From: UBA961 sp049426725
GTDB lineage: Bacteria; Bacteroidota; Ignavibacteria; Kapaibacteriales; UBA961
Assembly: GCA_049426725.1 (NCBI GenBank)
Contig: JBMSYN010000024.1
Span: 1-25,334, forward strand
Length of the DNA: 25,334 nucleotides
Direction of reading: 5' to 3'
The notes under the pieces are model-generated. The model was not told the origin of the DNA and did not search any database. It worked only from the letters and a program-made list of their open reading frames with translations. Within the stretch, counting starts at the first letter, position 1; every line of letters begins with the position of its first letter. Below, in pieces: positions 1 through 8,282 of this stretch. Position numbers and translations under genes: made by a program.

Positions 1-2
1 AG

Positions 3-857
3 CATGTCTTCATTCGTGACAAGAATTTCTCCAACACTAAAATCCACTTCGCGTTCACCTGTACCTGTTTTGAATCCGGAAGAAATTGTACCGACTGTAG
101 GACAACAATGGGTAAAAGGAGCTTTGGGATTAAGGGCTTTGGCAATGGGAGAAAATGCACCCATCCCATCAATGAAGAGAGGTGTGTATAATGTTTTTTG
201 TGTACCATGTTCAAGGATATGTACACTTGCCAATCTCCCATCAACCTCAATGGATTCAAATTGAGCATTGTCTAAAATCACACCGCCATGTTCTATCACT
301 ATCGCTCTTGCGGCAGCAAGCAATGCATTTGCATCGAGTGCATTGTCGAGGACATTGTCCATCCATAAGTGAGGAGTCTTAATCGCAGAATTTGCATCAT
401 GAAATTTTACGAACCCACTGCGATAAGAGCAAGTGATGAATGATTGCAATTGTTCTTCTGAAAATAATCCGCAATCGCGAAGCACAAGTAATTCTTGATA
501 ACTGATATTCCAATCACGATGTGTAAGCCCAACTCCATATTTATCAAACAAACACACCGAATAGCCATATACTTTTGCCATCAAAGCCGCATGAATGATG
601 GCGAGTCCGCCTCCGCCATAAATAATGTCATATTCTTTTTGACCTTGCACTTTCTCAACATGCTGTATCACTTGTCTTGGCATTTCATGCACATTGCGCA
701 TGAAAGAAGATTCAATCGTGAGTAGTCGCTGAAACCAATAAGTTCCATCTTGCATGACTTTGAAATGCTTCACAGTCAAAGGATGCGAAGACTCATAACC
801 CGAAAAAATGCTTTCTTCAGGAATGACCTGTGCTGATGGAATTGCGCAAAGTGACAT
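3..857 (-). CDS. FAD-dependent oxidoreductase, CruA-like lycopene cyclase candidate (3' end outside window)
   Basis: The minus-strand frame is open from an ATG at 857 to the window edge (285 codons) and continues outside. About 70 residues precede a Rossmann dinucleotide-binding motif (DIIYGGGGLAIIHAALMAK), followed by a W-N-I-S-x-x-E-L stretch and an HLWMDNVLDNALDAN segment. This layout, with a long N-terminal lead before the FAD motif and the W-N-I-S motif after it, resembles the CruA family of lycopene cyclases and related flavoproteins of green sulfur bacteria and cyanobacteria. If correct, it would act in carotenoid ring formation. The family call is from memory of motifs and is tentative; a general FAD oxidoreductase is the safe call. 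The start is uncertain: no clear ribosome site precedes the ATG, and a GTG at 896 lies inside the terminator of the upstream gene. Confidence 0.6.
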   Translation of the reverse strand, partial: MSLCAIPSAQVIPEESIFSGYESSHPLTVKHFKVMQDGTYWFQRLLTIESSFMRNVHEMPRQVIQHVEKVQGQKEYDIIYGGGGLAIIHAALMAKVYGYSVCLFDKYGVGLTHRDWNISYQELLVLRDCGLFSEEQLQSFITCSYRSGFVKFHDANSAIKTPHLWMDNVLDNALDANALLAAARAIVIEHGGVILDNAQFESIEVDGRLASVHILEHGTQKTLYTPLFIDGMGAFSPIAKALNPKAPFTHCCPTVGTISSGFKTGTGEREVDFSVGEILVTNEDM

Positions 858-867
858 TGATTTCGAT

Positions 868-900
868 AAAAAAAGGGTGAATGCACAAGCAAACACCCTT
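868..900 (-). terminator. Rho-independent terminator of ald
   Basis: Read on the minus strand, AAGGGTG pairs with CACCCTT around a 14-nt loop and is followed by a run of T. It lies about 20 bp after the alanine dehydrogenase stop codon and only some 10 bp before the ATG of the next gene, so that gene is unlikely to be cotranscribed with ald unless there is read-through. Confidence 0.8.
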
Positions 901-920
901 CATGAAAGAAAAATTCATTC

Positions 921-2027
921 TTAGAGTTTGAGTTCGCTATATGGCATGTCGAAAGCTTGTGCAACAGCTTCATATACAATTGTGCCGCCAACGGTATTTA
1001 CGCCATAATACAATTCACGATTGTCGATTGATGCTTTTTCCCAACCTTTATTTGCAAGTTGCACCGCATAAGGAAGCGTTGCATTTGTCAAAGCAATGGT
1101 TGAAGTGTAGGGTACTGCGCCAGGCATATTCGCAACGCAATAGTGAAGAATGCCATCGACAACATAAGTTGGATTTTCATGTGTTGTTGGTTTGCATGTT
1201 TCAATGCAGCCACCTTGATCAACAGACACATCAACCACAACTGCACCGGGCTTCATTGTTGAAAGCATGTCTTTCGTGATTAAGTGTGGTGCCTTCGCAC
1301 CTGCAATCAATACAGCGCCAATCACGAGATCAGCTTGTTGTGCATGACGACGAATATTATCAGGTGTAGACATAACTGTCATCACATTTTTAGCCATCAC
1401 ATCATCGAGATAGCGCAAACGATACAAATTATTATCCATGATGGTCACTTTCGCACCAAATCCTGCAGCAATTTTCGCAGCATTGGTACCAACGATTCCA
1501 CCGCCAAGAACGAGAACATTAGCGGGCTCAGTTCCTGGTACGCCACCGAGCAATACACCGCGACCACCCATTGTGCGCTCAAGATATTTTGCACCTTCTT
1601 GTGGAGCCATTCTTCCGGCAACTTCACTCATTGGAATGAGAAGCGGAAGTGAATTGTCAGATTTCATTACTGTTTCATAAGCAATGCAAATTGCCTTTGC
1701 TTTCACCATGGCTTCGGTGAGTTCACGAGAAGCAGCAAAGTGGAAATAAGTGAACAATACTTGATTTTCTTTGATGAGTCCATATTCAGGTGCAATTGGT
1801 TCTTTGACTTTCATGATCATCTCTGCCTGACCATATACTTCTGCAGCAGTAGGGATAATCTTTGCGCCTGCTTTGATATACATGTCATCAGAAAAACCAC
1901 TGCCAACTCCGGCATCTTTTTCGATGATGACTGTATGCTTGTTTGCAATCAATAATTCTGCACCGCCGGGAGTGAGTGCGACGCGATTCTCATTCGGCTT
2001 GATTTCGCGTGGAACGCCGATAATCAT
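921..2027 (-). CDS. ald: Alanine dehydrogenase
   Basis: Catalyses reversible NAD-dependent oxidative deamination of L-alanine to pyruvate and ammonium in the cytoplasm. The 368-residue product has the usual family length. Residues matching the known active site fall at the same numbers as in characterised enzymes: Arg15, Lys75 (in MKVKEP), His96 (in FTYFHFAAS) and Asp270 (in DVSVDQGG). The NAD-binding motif VLGGGIVGTNAAKIA is at about 173-187. The frame extends 30 codons further upstream, but the ATG at 2027 is preferred: it is preceded by AGGAG at a 7-nt spacing and gives the canonical MIIGVPREIK start. The gene is monocistronic between its own leader and a terminator. Confidence 0.97.
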   Translation of the reverse strand: MIIGVPREIKPNENRVALTPGGAELLIANKHTVIIEKDAGVGSGFSDDMYIKAGAKIIPTAAEVYGQAEMIMKVKEPIAPEYGLIKENQVLFTYFHFAASRELTEAMVKAKAICIAYETVMKSDNSLPLLIPMSEVAGRMAPQEGAKYLERTMGGRGVLLGGVPGTEPANVLVLGGGIVGTNAAKIAAGFGAKVTIMDNNLYRLRYLDDVMAKNVMTVMSTPDNIRRHAQQADLVIGAVLIAGAKAPHLITKDMLSTMKPGAVVVDVSVDQGGCIETCKPTTHENPTYVVDGILHYCVANMPGAVPYTSTIALTNATLPYAVQLANKGWEKASIDNRELYYGVNTVGGTIVYEAVAQAFDMPYSELKL

Positions 2028-2105
2028 GGGGAAGCTCCTGAGTAAGTCTGAAAATGGTGGCGAAAACTCGATGCCTTGCATCGTTTCGGTTATGATTTTA
2101 TCACA

Positions 2106-2113
2106 CAAAATTA
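2106..2113 (-). promoter_or_regulatory. Possible -7 element of the ald promoter
   Basis: On the minus strand TAATTTTG matches the Bacteroidota -7 consensus TAnnTTTG about 80 bp before the ald start. No TTG is seen at the expected 19-nt spacing upstream, so the site is only a candidate. Confidence 0.3.
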
Positions 2114-2211
2114 CCACAGATTTATGAGCTGTGGAATAAAATTTATGGGTATTTTTCCCCAGAATTTCCCTGATTTCAGTGATTTTGGGTGTTTTTGACT
2201 GAAATTCTTGT

Positions 2212-2241
2212 TTGCTGACATAAGACTTTTCCTTAACTTTG
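2212..2241 (+). promoter_or_regulatory. Bacteroidota-type promoter of rplS
   Basis: TTG at 2212-2214 and TAACTTTG at 2234-2241 are separated by exactly 19 bp, matching the Bacteroidota primary sigma consensus TTG-N19-TAnnTTTG. It lies about 40 bp upstream of the rplS start, giving a short leader. A strong promoter is expected for a ribosomal protein gene. Confidence 0.7.
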
Positions 2242-2281
2242 TATTCTCTATTTGAAAGAAATCTGCCTTAAGGAGAATATA

Positions 2282-2665
2282 ATGTCATTGAAGGTTCAGC
2301 TCGTAGAGCAAAAATATGTTCAGGCCGCACAAGAAGTTCGGAATCAAAAAAATGAATCCGGTACTTTCATCATGCCTGATTTTCGTCCCGGTGATACCGT
2401 AAATATCGCTGTACGCGTTATTGAAGGTGAAAAAGAACGCGTTCAGAATTTTCAAGGGATTGTCATTGCTCGTCGTGGTTCAGGCATCAATGCCACTTTC
2501 CGCGTGCGCAAGATTTCCAATGGTGTTGGCGTTGAGCGTATTTTCCCACTCTTTTCACCCATCATTTCAAATATTGATGTTGTGAAGCGTGGTACTGTTC
2601 GCAGAGCGAAATTGTATTATCTTCGTGGCATGAGCGAGCGCAAAATTCGTCAAAAAACAAGCTGA
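2282..2665 (+). CDS. rplS: 50S ribosomal protein L19
   Basis: Component of the large ribosomal subunit, located at the interface with the small subunit. The 127-residue product shows the L19 core: FRPGDTVNIAVRVIEGEKER, QNFQGIVIARRGSGINATFRV, GVGVERIFPLFSPII and the basic end RRAKLYYLRGMSERK. The ATG at 2282 is chosen over an in-frame one ten codons upstream because AAGGAG stands 6 nt before it and MSLKVQLVEQK is a normal L19 beginning. It has its own promoter and terminator here; the common neighbours trmD and rimM are absent. Confidence 0.97.
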   Translation: MSLKVQLVEQKYVQAAQEVRNQKNESGTFIMPDFRPGDTVNIAVRVIEGEKERVQNFQGIVIARRGSGINATFRVRKISNGVGVERIFPLFSPIISNIDVVKRGTVRRAKLYYLRGMSERKIRQKTS

Positions 2666-2688
2666 TACCAATTCAGTAAACATAGTAT

Positions 2689-2726
2689 GGCAGGTATCAC
2701 TCAGATTGTGTACCTGCCTTTTTTTT
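2689..2726 (+). terminator. Rho-independent terminator of rplS
   Basis: A perfect 8-bp stem GGCAGGTA/TACCTGCC with a 14-nt loop is followed by eight T residues, 24 bp after the rplS stop. Confidence 0.92.
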
Positions 2727-2745
2727 ATCAATTCAACTCAAACTC

Positions 2746-3732
2746 ATGCTAACCTATTCTTCTTCCGGAGTGAACATTGATGCCGGTGATAAAACCGTTG
2801 ATGCAATCAAGCCATTCATTCGTCGCACATTTTCACCTGCTGTGTTGACAGACATCGGATTATTCGGCGGACTTTATGATGGAAGATTTCCTGAGCTTGA
2901 GCATCCGATTCTTGTTGCAAGTACGGATGGTGTGGGAACAAAATTGAAGATTGCATTCATGACCGGCATTCATGGGACAGTCGGACAAGATCTCGTGAAT
3001 CATTGCGTGAATGATATTCTCGCTTGTGGAGCAAAGCCGCTTTTCTTCTTGGATTATTTCGCAACCGGAAAACTAGATCCGGCAATTGCTACAGATGTCA
3101 TTAAAGGTCTTGCCCTTGCTTGCGAGCAAAATGGCTGCGCGCTCATTGGTGGCGAAACAGCTGAGATGCCATCGATGTATGCCGATGGGGAATATGATAT
3201 GGCAGGCACGATTGTTGGCGTGGTTGACAAACCAAAAATTCTTCCGCATAAAACACTTGCCAAAGGTGATGTGCTCATCGGTTTGGCTTCCACCGGACTT
3301 CACACGAATGGATATTCTCTCGCAAGAGCAGCTTTATTCCCGAAATATGATGTCAATCAACACATCGATGAACTTGGCGGAACATTGGGTGAAGCATTGC
3401 TTGCGGTGCATCGTTCTTATGCAAATCTTTTGCTTCCTTTGATCAATCAAGGACATATCAAAGCATTATCGCATATCACCGGTGGTGGCATTGTGGGAAA
3501 TACAAAGCGCATTGTTCCGGAAGGTTTGGAATTGCATATCGACTGGTCAAGCTGGACCATCCCCCCGATTTTTTCAATCATTCAACAAGCAGGTTCCATT
3601 GCAGATGAAGAAATGCGCAAGGCATTCAATCTCGGCATTGGGATGATCATCGCCGTAGCCGCAGAGCATGTGGATGAAATAATGCAAGCATGTGCTTCAG
3701 AGAAGCCCATGATCATTGGTTCACTCAGATAA
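2746..3732 (+). CDS. purM: Phosphoribosylformylglycinamidine cyclo-ligase (AIR synthetase)
   Basis: Fifth step of purine synthesis: ATP-dependent closure of FGAM to aminoimidazole ribotide in the cytoplasm. The 328-residue product has the AIRS/PurM fold. Visible motifs are the N-terminal YSSSGVNIDAGDKTVD, the ATP/substrate loop ASTDGVGTKLKIAF, VNDILACGAKPLFFLDYFA, LIGGETAEMPSMY, GLASTGLHTNGYSLAR, and HITGGGIVGNTKRIVPEGL with DWSSWTIPPIF. It is slightly shorter than the usual 340-350 residues but ends naturally. It follows the rplS terminator, so it needs its own promoter in the short gap or read-through. No strong ribosome site is seen before the ATG. Confidence 0.96.
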   Translation: MLTYSSSGVNIDAGDKTVDAIKPFIRRTFSPAVLTDIGLFGGLYDGRFPELEHPILVASTDGVGTKLKIAFMTGIHGTVGQDLVNHCVNDILACGAKPLFFLDYFATGKLDPAIATDVIKGLALACEQNGCALIGGETAEMPSMYADGEYDMAGTIVGVVDKPKILPHKTLAKGDVLIGLASTGLHTNGYSLARAALFPKYDVNQHIDELGGTLGEALLAVHRSYANLLLPLINQGHIKALSHITGGGIVGNTKRIVPEGLELHIDWSSWTIPPIFSIIQQAGSIADEEMRKAFNLGIGMIIAVAAEHVDEIMQACASEKPMIIGSLR

Positions 3733-3747
3733 TGTTGACTTTGGGGC

Positions 3748-3776
3748 AAAAAAAAACCCGGAATGTGGAATTCCAG
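3748..3776 (-). terminator. Terminator of the pgk-rhomboid-ispG run
   Basis: On the minus strand GGAAT and ATTCC form a short stem, extended by a CC/GG pair with a bulge, followed by nine T residues. It lies about 90 bp after the ispG stop. A second hairpin (GTGGCT/AGCCAC, 3792-3817) sits between it and ispG. Confidence 0.7.
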
Positions 3777-3867
3777 GTGTGAGCATCGCGCGTGGCTCTC
3801 AGGGGAGAGATAGCCACTCAACTCAAGTGCAACTTATGGCATTTTTTCATTCTATCCAAAGAATAAA

Positions 3868-4989
3868 TTATTTACTTTCTTCAGGCACAAAATCCATCAC
3901 TTCTTGCACGACTGCATCAATGATTTCTTCTTCTTTGACGCGTCTGACCACTTCGCCTTTGCGATAGAGAATGCCTACTCCTTTGCCTGCTGCGATTCCA
4001 ATATCTGCTTCACTTGCTTCTCCGGGACCATTCACAACGCAACCCAAGAGTGCAATCTTTACCGGTTTCTTTACGCCTTTCAAGCGTTCTTCAATCTCGC
4101 CTGTAATTTTGAAGAGATCAACTTCAAGTCTTCCACATGTAGGGCAAGAAATAATCTCAACTGATCTTTGAGTCAAGCCAAGTGAGCGCAAAATTTCCTT
4201 TCCAACTTCCACTTCTCGTTCAGGTTCATCAGTGAGAGAAACTCTGATCGTATCACCGATTCCTTCTGCGAGCAATGTGCCAATACCAACGGAAGATTTG
4301 ATTGTTCCAACTCGTGAAGTACCTGCTTCAGTCACGCCCAAATGCAATGGAAAATCGGTTTTTTCTGCAAGCATACGATAGGCTTCAATCATGAGGCGCA
4401 CATCGGTTGATTTCACAGAGAGAATTACATCATCCACGCCGAATTCCGCTGCGATTTCTGCATGGCGCATCGCACTTTCAAAGAGAGCTTCCGGAGTTGG
4501 ATAGCCATGCTTTTCAAGAATATCTTCTTCGAGTGAACCGGAATTCACACCGACTCTGATGGGTGTTCCGCGCTCTTTTGCTTTTGTAAGCACTTCCTTG
4601 ATGCGATCTCTTGAGCCGATATTGCCCGGATTGATGCGCACTTTGGCAACGCCTGCTTCAATCGCTTTCAAAGCAAAAATGTGATTGAAATGAATATCAG
4701 CAACAATCGGAATCGTGGTTCGCTTGACAATTTCAGCAATTGCTTCTGCAGCTTCTTTATCATTGACAGTCACGCGTACGATATCAACACCTGCTTCCTG
4801 GCAACGCTGAATTTGTTCAACTGTCGCATTCACATCAGCAGTTTTTGTTTTTGTCATGGTTTGAACAGAAATTGGTGCATTTCCGCCGACTGGCACCGAG
4901 CCAACCATTACTTGTCTGCTTACTCTTCTACGAAATGGTCTCACCACATAGGGTGATTCTGTTGTATTGTCGATAATTGGGAGATTCAT
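3868..4989 (-). CDS. ispG: 4-hydroxy-3-methylbut-2-enyl diphosphate synthase, short two-domain form
   Basis: Penultimate reductive step of the MEP isoprenoid pathway, converting MEcPP to HMBPP with a [4Fe-4S] cluster. In the 373-residue product the N-terminal TIM barrel runs from about residue 20 (VGGNAPISVQTMTKTKTADV), and the C-terminal iron-sulfur domain holds ISCPTCGR and LLGCVVNGPGEA with the three cluster cysteines. It is the short form without the large internal insert that many Bacteroidota and Chlorobi enzymes carry. It lies 61 bp after the rhomboid gene on the same strand, so it is probably in the pgk run and upstream of a terminator. Isoprenoid supply would feed quinones and any carotenoids. 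Confidence 0.96.
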   Translation of the reverse strand: MNLPIIDNTTESPYVVRPFRRRVSRQVMVGSVPVGGNAPISVQTMTKTKTADVNATVEQIQRCQEAGVDIVRVTVNDKEAAEAIAEIVKRTTIPIVADIHFNHIFALKAIEAGVAKVRINPGNIGSRDRIKEVLTKAKERGTPIRVGVNSGSLEEDILEKHGYPTPEALFESAMRHAEIAAEFGVDDVILSVKSTDVRLMIEAYRMLAEKTDFPLHLGVTEAGTSRVGTIKSSVGIGTLLAEGIGDTIRVSLTDEPEREVEVGKEILRSLGLTQRSVEIISCPTCGRLEVDLFKITGEIEERLKGVKKPVKIALLGCVVNGPGEASEADIGIAAGKGVGILYRKGEVVRRVKEEEIIDAVVQEVMDFVPEESK

Positions 4990-5050
4990 GAGCTTTAGCC
5001 AAAATGGTTATAATGTTTCAACGATGATTCACGTGTAAATGTTCCGAACA

Positions 5051-5974
5051 TCAATCAAGTTTCTTTGAGACTTCATAGAGTATTCGCTTTTCTTGATCAG
5101 TTAGATTCGCAAAACCCTGTGCCGTGATTTTTTCAAGAATTGTATCGATCTCTTCGGTTGTAATCTCTCTTCCATCCATAAAAACCCCTGTCATGGTACC
5201 TTTAGGCTCGGGTGGTTTTACTTCTTCGACGACTTCCACATAGGTTTTTTCAAAGGGATAATCTATGATATTGCCATAACTTGATTGCTGCTTTGAGCGA
5301 CCAAATATTTTGTCAACAAGCGCATAAATCTTCAAATCATCACCATGCTTGAGCATGATATATCCAAAGAATGCGCCGCCCAAATGCGCAAAATGTGCGA
5401 CGCCGGAATTGGTAGAGAAAAGTCCGGAGAAGAGATCAATGCCGGCATAGAGCAAGACAAAGTATTTTGCTGGAATCGGTATGAATAGGGGAAACATCAT
5501 GACTGGGCGATCCGGGAAGGTGAGTCCGAAGCCAAGCAATATGCCCATCACCGCGCCAGAAGCGCCAATTGTGGGAGCACCTTCAAAACCGGGAAGCATT
5601 TGCATGCCCAGGTGAACAAGTCCGCCGCCAATGCCTGCAATTAAATAATAGGTGATAAATCTTCTGCTACCCCAAATCATTTCAAGTTCTGCGCCGAACA
5701 TCCATAATGCCAAGAGATTAAAGAAGATATGCGAGAATCCCGCATGCAAGAATTGATAGGAAATCAATTGCCATGGCCAGAATAATCCACTTTGAATCGG
5801 GTGCAAAGCAAAATATTCCATGATATAACTTGAAAGTGATACACCATTGAAGGCGAGCACTTCAAAAATGACGGAATCAAGCAGAAAGATTGACCCATTT
5901 AGAATGAGCAATAATTTCAGCATTGGTGGAAAGAGTGAAAAACCCATTCCTCGATTTTCATTAAAATAACTCAT
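5051..5974 (-). CDS. Rhomboid-family intramembrane serine protease
   Basis: An integral membrane protease of 307 residues that would cut substrates within the bilayer. The catalytic serine is Ser139 in GASGAVMG and the histidine is His197 in HFAHLGGAFFGY. HIFFNLLALWMFG (about 82-94) and WGSRRF follow the rhomboid pattern. About six hydrophobic segments occupy residues 15-210. A charged cytoplasmic tail ends in MDGREITTEEIDTILEKI and a LTDQEKRILYEVSKK helix, a tail seen on Bacteroidota rhomboids. The start is 15 bp after the pgk stop, with a weak GGAAAG ribosome site, so the two genes are likely cotranscribed. The substrate is unknown. Confidence 0.92.
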   Translation of the reverse strand: MSYFNENRGMGFSLFPPMLKLLLILNGSIFLLDSVIFEVLAFNGVSLSSYIMEYFALHPIQSGLFWPWQLISYQFLHAGFSHIFFNLLALWMFGAELEMIWGSRRFITYYLIAGIGGGLVHLGMQMLPGFEGAPTIGASGAVMGILLGFGLTFPDRPVMMFPLFIPIPAKYFVLLYAGIDLFSGLFSTNSGVAHFAHLGGAFFGYIMLKHGDDLKIYALVDKIFGRSKQQSSYGNIIDYPFEKTYVEVVEEVKPPEPKGTMTGVFMDGREITTEEIDTILEKITAQGFANLTDQEKRILYEVSKKLD

Positions 5975-5989
5975 ACTTTCCGTGATTGA

Positions 5990-7174
5990 TCACAATTCTA
6001 GGGCTTGAACGCCGGGAAGAATTGCACCTTCCAAAAATTCGAGTGAAGCGCCTCCACCCGTTGATACATGGCTGACGGCATGCGCCAAGCCAATTGAAGA
6101 AATTGCCGATGCGGAATCACCTCCACCGACAATCGTGATTGCTCCATGTTTTGTGACTTCCGCCAAAGATTCTGCGATGGCTTTTGTGCCATGAGCAAAT
6201 GCAGGAATTTCAAAAACGCCCATTGGACCATTCCAGAGAACGGTTTTTGCATTGCCAATGATGGAAGCGAAATGTTTCACTGTTTCGGGTCCAATATCAA
6301 GTCCCATCCAGCCTTGTTCGATAGTCTCACATGATGAGGTCTTGATATTGGCATCTCCTGAAAAAGCATCCGCTATGATGCAATCGGTTGGGAGGACGAT
6401 TTTGGAGGCAAATTCGCTTTTTAGCAATGCATCTGCCACTTGAATGCGCTCTTCTTCGATGAGTGAAGACCCAATATCATGTCCTTGCGCTTTCAAAAAG
6501 GTGAACATCATGCCGCCACCGATCAAGATATGATCGCATTTGGGAAGCAGGGCATTGATCACATCGATTTTACCGGAAACTTTGGAACCACCCAAAATGA
6601 CCACGAAGGGTCTTTCGGGATTATTCACCGAATTTCCAAGATATTTCAATTCTTTCAGCATGAGAAGTCCAGCAGCTTTGACGGGCATGAATGCTGCAAT
6701 GCCGGCAGTGGAAGCATGCGCTCTATGAGCCGAACCAAAAGCATCATTCACATAGACATCACCAAGACTTGCAAGCGCTTTGGCAAAGTCTGCATCATTA
6801 GCTTCTTCTTCGGCATGAAAGCGTAGATTTTCAAGCAGGACAATTTCGCCACTATTCATGGAAGCAATTATGGAAGCCGGAATCTCTCCAATACATGCTG
6901 AAGCAAAGTGCACAGGAGCAGAGACAAGAGTAGCTAAATGCTTTGCAACAATTTCAAGTGAATATTTGAGATTGATTGTGCCTTTTGGTCTGCCGAGATG
7001 CGACATCAAGACCACTTTTGCGCCTTGTTCGAGGAGTGCATTGATGGTTGGTAGCGATTCACGCATGCGTTTATCATCGGTGATGATTCCATGTTCATCG
7101 ATGGGAACATTGAAATCCACGCGGACCAAACACACTTTGCCTTGAACATTGATATCGAGAATAGACTGAATCAT
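5990..7174 (-). CDS. pgk: Phosphoglycerate kinase
   Basis: Reversible phosphotransfer between 1,3-bisphosphoglycerate and ADP, in glycolysis, gluconeogenesis or carbon fixation. The 394-residue product is full length. Motifs in order: RVDFNVPIDEHG, LMSHLGRPKG, LLENLRFHAEEE, VNDAFGSAHRAHAS, the hinge and nucleotide region VILGGSKVSGKI, LWNGPMGVFE and the C-terminal IVGGGDSASAI with STGGGASLEFLEG. It heads a likely three-gene run with the rhomboid protease and ispG. No gap gene is adjacent. Confidence 0.97.
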   Translation of the reverse strand: MIQSILDINVQGKVCLVRVDFNVPIDEHGIITDDKRMRESLPTINALLEQGAKVVLMSHLGRPKGTINLKYSLEIVAKHLATLVSAPVHFASACIGEIPASIIASMNSGEIVLLENLRFHAEEEANDADFAKALASLGDVYVNDAFGSAHRAHASTAGIAAFMPVKAAGLLMLKELKYLGNSVNNPERPFVVILGGSKVSGKIDVINALLPKCDHILIGGGMMFTFLKAQGHDIGSSLIEEERIQVADALLKSEFASKIVLPTDCIIADAFSGDANIKTSSCETIEQGWMGLDIGPETVKHFASIIGNAKTVLWNGPMGVFEIPAFAHGTKAIAESLAEVTKHGAITIVGGGDSASAISSIGLAHAVSHVSTGGGASLEFLEGAILPGVQALEL

Positions 7175-7218
7175 GAGAATATTTGTCGTGAATTCGATGA
7201 AAACCTATGACAAAATAA

Positions 7219-7233
7219 GAACTTGCCAAGTTC
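7219..7233. repeat. 15-bp perfect palindrome upstream of pgk
   Basis: GAACTTG and CAAGTTC flank one central base in the 83-bp gap between the LysR gene and pgk. Read on the minus strand it is followed by TTATTTTG, so it could be a weak terminator for the LysR gene or an operator for pgk. The sequence alone does not decide. Confidence 0.4.
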
Positions 7234-7257
7234 CGCAGGGCATTATTGACGGGGAAT

Positions 7258-8184
7258 TTATGGCATATTGTCTTGTATGTCGAAATGCTCTTGCAAAATC
7301 TTCTTTTTATTGTCTTTAATATATCCCAATAATGTCTTTACAACCGGCGAATGCTTTTTGCCTTTAAGCCAAATGATGCGCCATGTGGTATGAATTGGCA
7401 AACCCTTAACGGGCACAATCATCAATTGATTTCTCTTGAGTTCATTTTTAATTCCAATGAGGGGCATGATTGAATATCCCAAATTGGCCATAATGGCTTG
7501 TTTTACCGCTTCATTTGAGGTGAGTTCCAACATTTTTTGCACTGTGATATGTCTTTGACTCAAAAAACGCTCCATCATTTGTCTTGTACCCGAGCCTTGC
7601 TCCCGAAATATCCATGGTAATTGGTGTAATTCATTGATGCTGAGTTCTTTTTGCGATTTTTTGGATTGATATGCCCCGATGAGATACATGGTATTCCTCA
7701 CGATGGGAATGCTCTCGGTTTTGAGATGTCCTGGGACCAATGACACAAGTGCAAAATCAATAGAATTCTGTTCTAGACTTTCGATGACTTTCTCCTTATT
7801 TGTCACATCCAATTCAAGAGTGATGGCTGGATGTGCATTCAAAAAATCGGTAAGCAAATATGGAATTACATATTTACCAGTCGAGACAACTGCAATTTTG
7901 AGCTTTCCTGTGAGTTGTCCTTTATAGGATTGCACCACATCATCCATCGCTCCCGCTTGATCCAAAATGCGTTCTGCATAGGCAAGAATTTCCTGACCAA
8001 AATCTGTGAGATAGAGCTTCTTGCCGACAATCTCCGTCAGTGGAATATCAAATTGATCTTGAAAATTGCGCAGCTGAATCGACAAAGCAGGTTGGCTTAG
8101 ATGCAATTCTTCTGCCGCCTTAGTGATGCTACCCAATTTGGCGATGCGCGTAAAAATCTTTAATTGATGAAATGTATATTGCAT
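7258..8184 (-). CDS. LysR-family transcriptional regulator, CbbR-like
   Basis: A 308-residue cytoplasmic DNA-binding regulator. The N-terminal winged helix-turn-helix is plain: FHQLKIFTRIAKLGS, ITKAAEELHLSQPALS and IQLRNFQDQF (residues 5-45), followed by a linker helix and a periplasmic-binding-like effector domain from about residue 90. It is transcribed divergently from the SbtA-type bicarbonate transporter unit. Together with its similarity to CbbR/CmpR-type activators, this suggests control of inorganic carbon uptake; that role is inferred from position. Two T-N11-A palindromes sit in the shared intergenic region. No strong ribosome site precedes the chosen ATG. Confidence 0.9.
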   Translation of the reverse strand: MQYTFHQLKIFTRIAKLGSITKAAEELHLSQPALSIQLRNFQDQFDIPLTEIVGKKLYLTDFGQEILAYAERILDQAGAMDDVVQSYKGQLTGKLKIAVVSTGKYVIPYLLTDFLNAHPAITLELDVTNKEKVIESLEQNSIDFALVSLVPGHLKTESIPIVRNTMYLIGAYQSKKSQKELSINELHQLPWIFREQGSGTRQMMERFLSQRHITVQKMLELTSNEAVKQAIMANLGYSIMPLIGIKNELKRNQLMIVPVKGLPIHTTWRIIWLKGKKHSPVVKTLLGYIKDNKKKILQEHFDIQDNMP

Positions 8185-8194
8185 AAATAAAGTT

Positions 8195-8207
8195 TATGTA
8201 AAACATA
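8195..8207. promoter_or_regulatory. LysR box 1 (TATG-N5-CATA)
   Basis: TATGTAAAACATA fits the LysR consensus T-N11-A with inverted arms. It lies 11 bp upstream of the LysR gene start, the usual place for an autoregulatory recognition site. Confidence 0.55.
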
Positions 8208-8228
8208 GAATCAATAAATATAACTAAA

Positions 8229-8241
8229 TGAATCATATTCA
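8229..8241. promoter_or_regulatory. LysR box 2 (TGAAT-N3-ATTCA)
   Basis: TGAATCATATTCA is a perfect T-N11-A palindrome centred 34 bp from box 1, about three helical turns, as expected for the recognition and activation sites of one LysR tetramer. It lies 41 bp before the small membrane protein gene. Confidence 0.55.
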
Positions 8242-8282
8242 CGAAATTTGTATCGTTCATTCAATCACATGAGAGCATCACC

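Noticed and set aside
776..991. 71-codon minus frame overlapping the ald end
   Set aside because: It crosses the ald terminator and overlaps two better supported genes; no ribosome site or conserved pattern.
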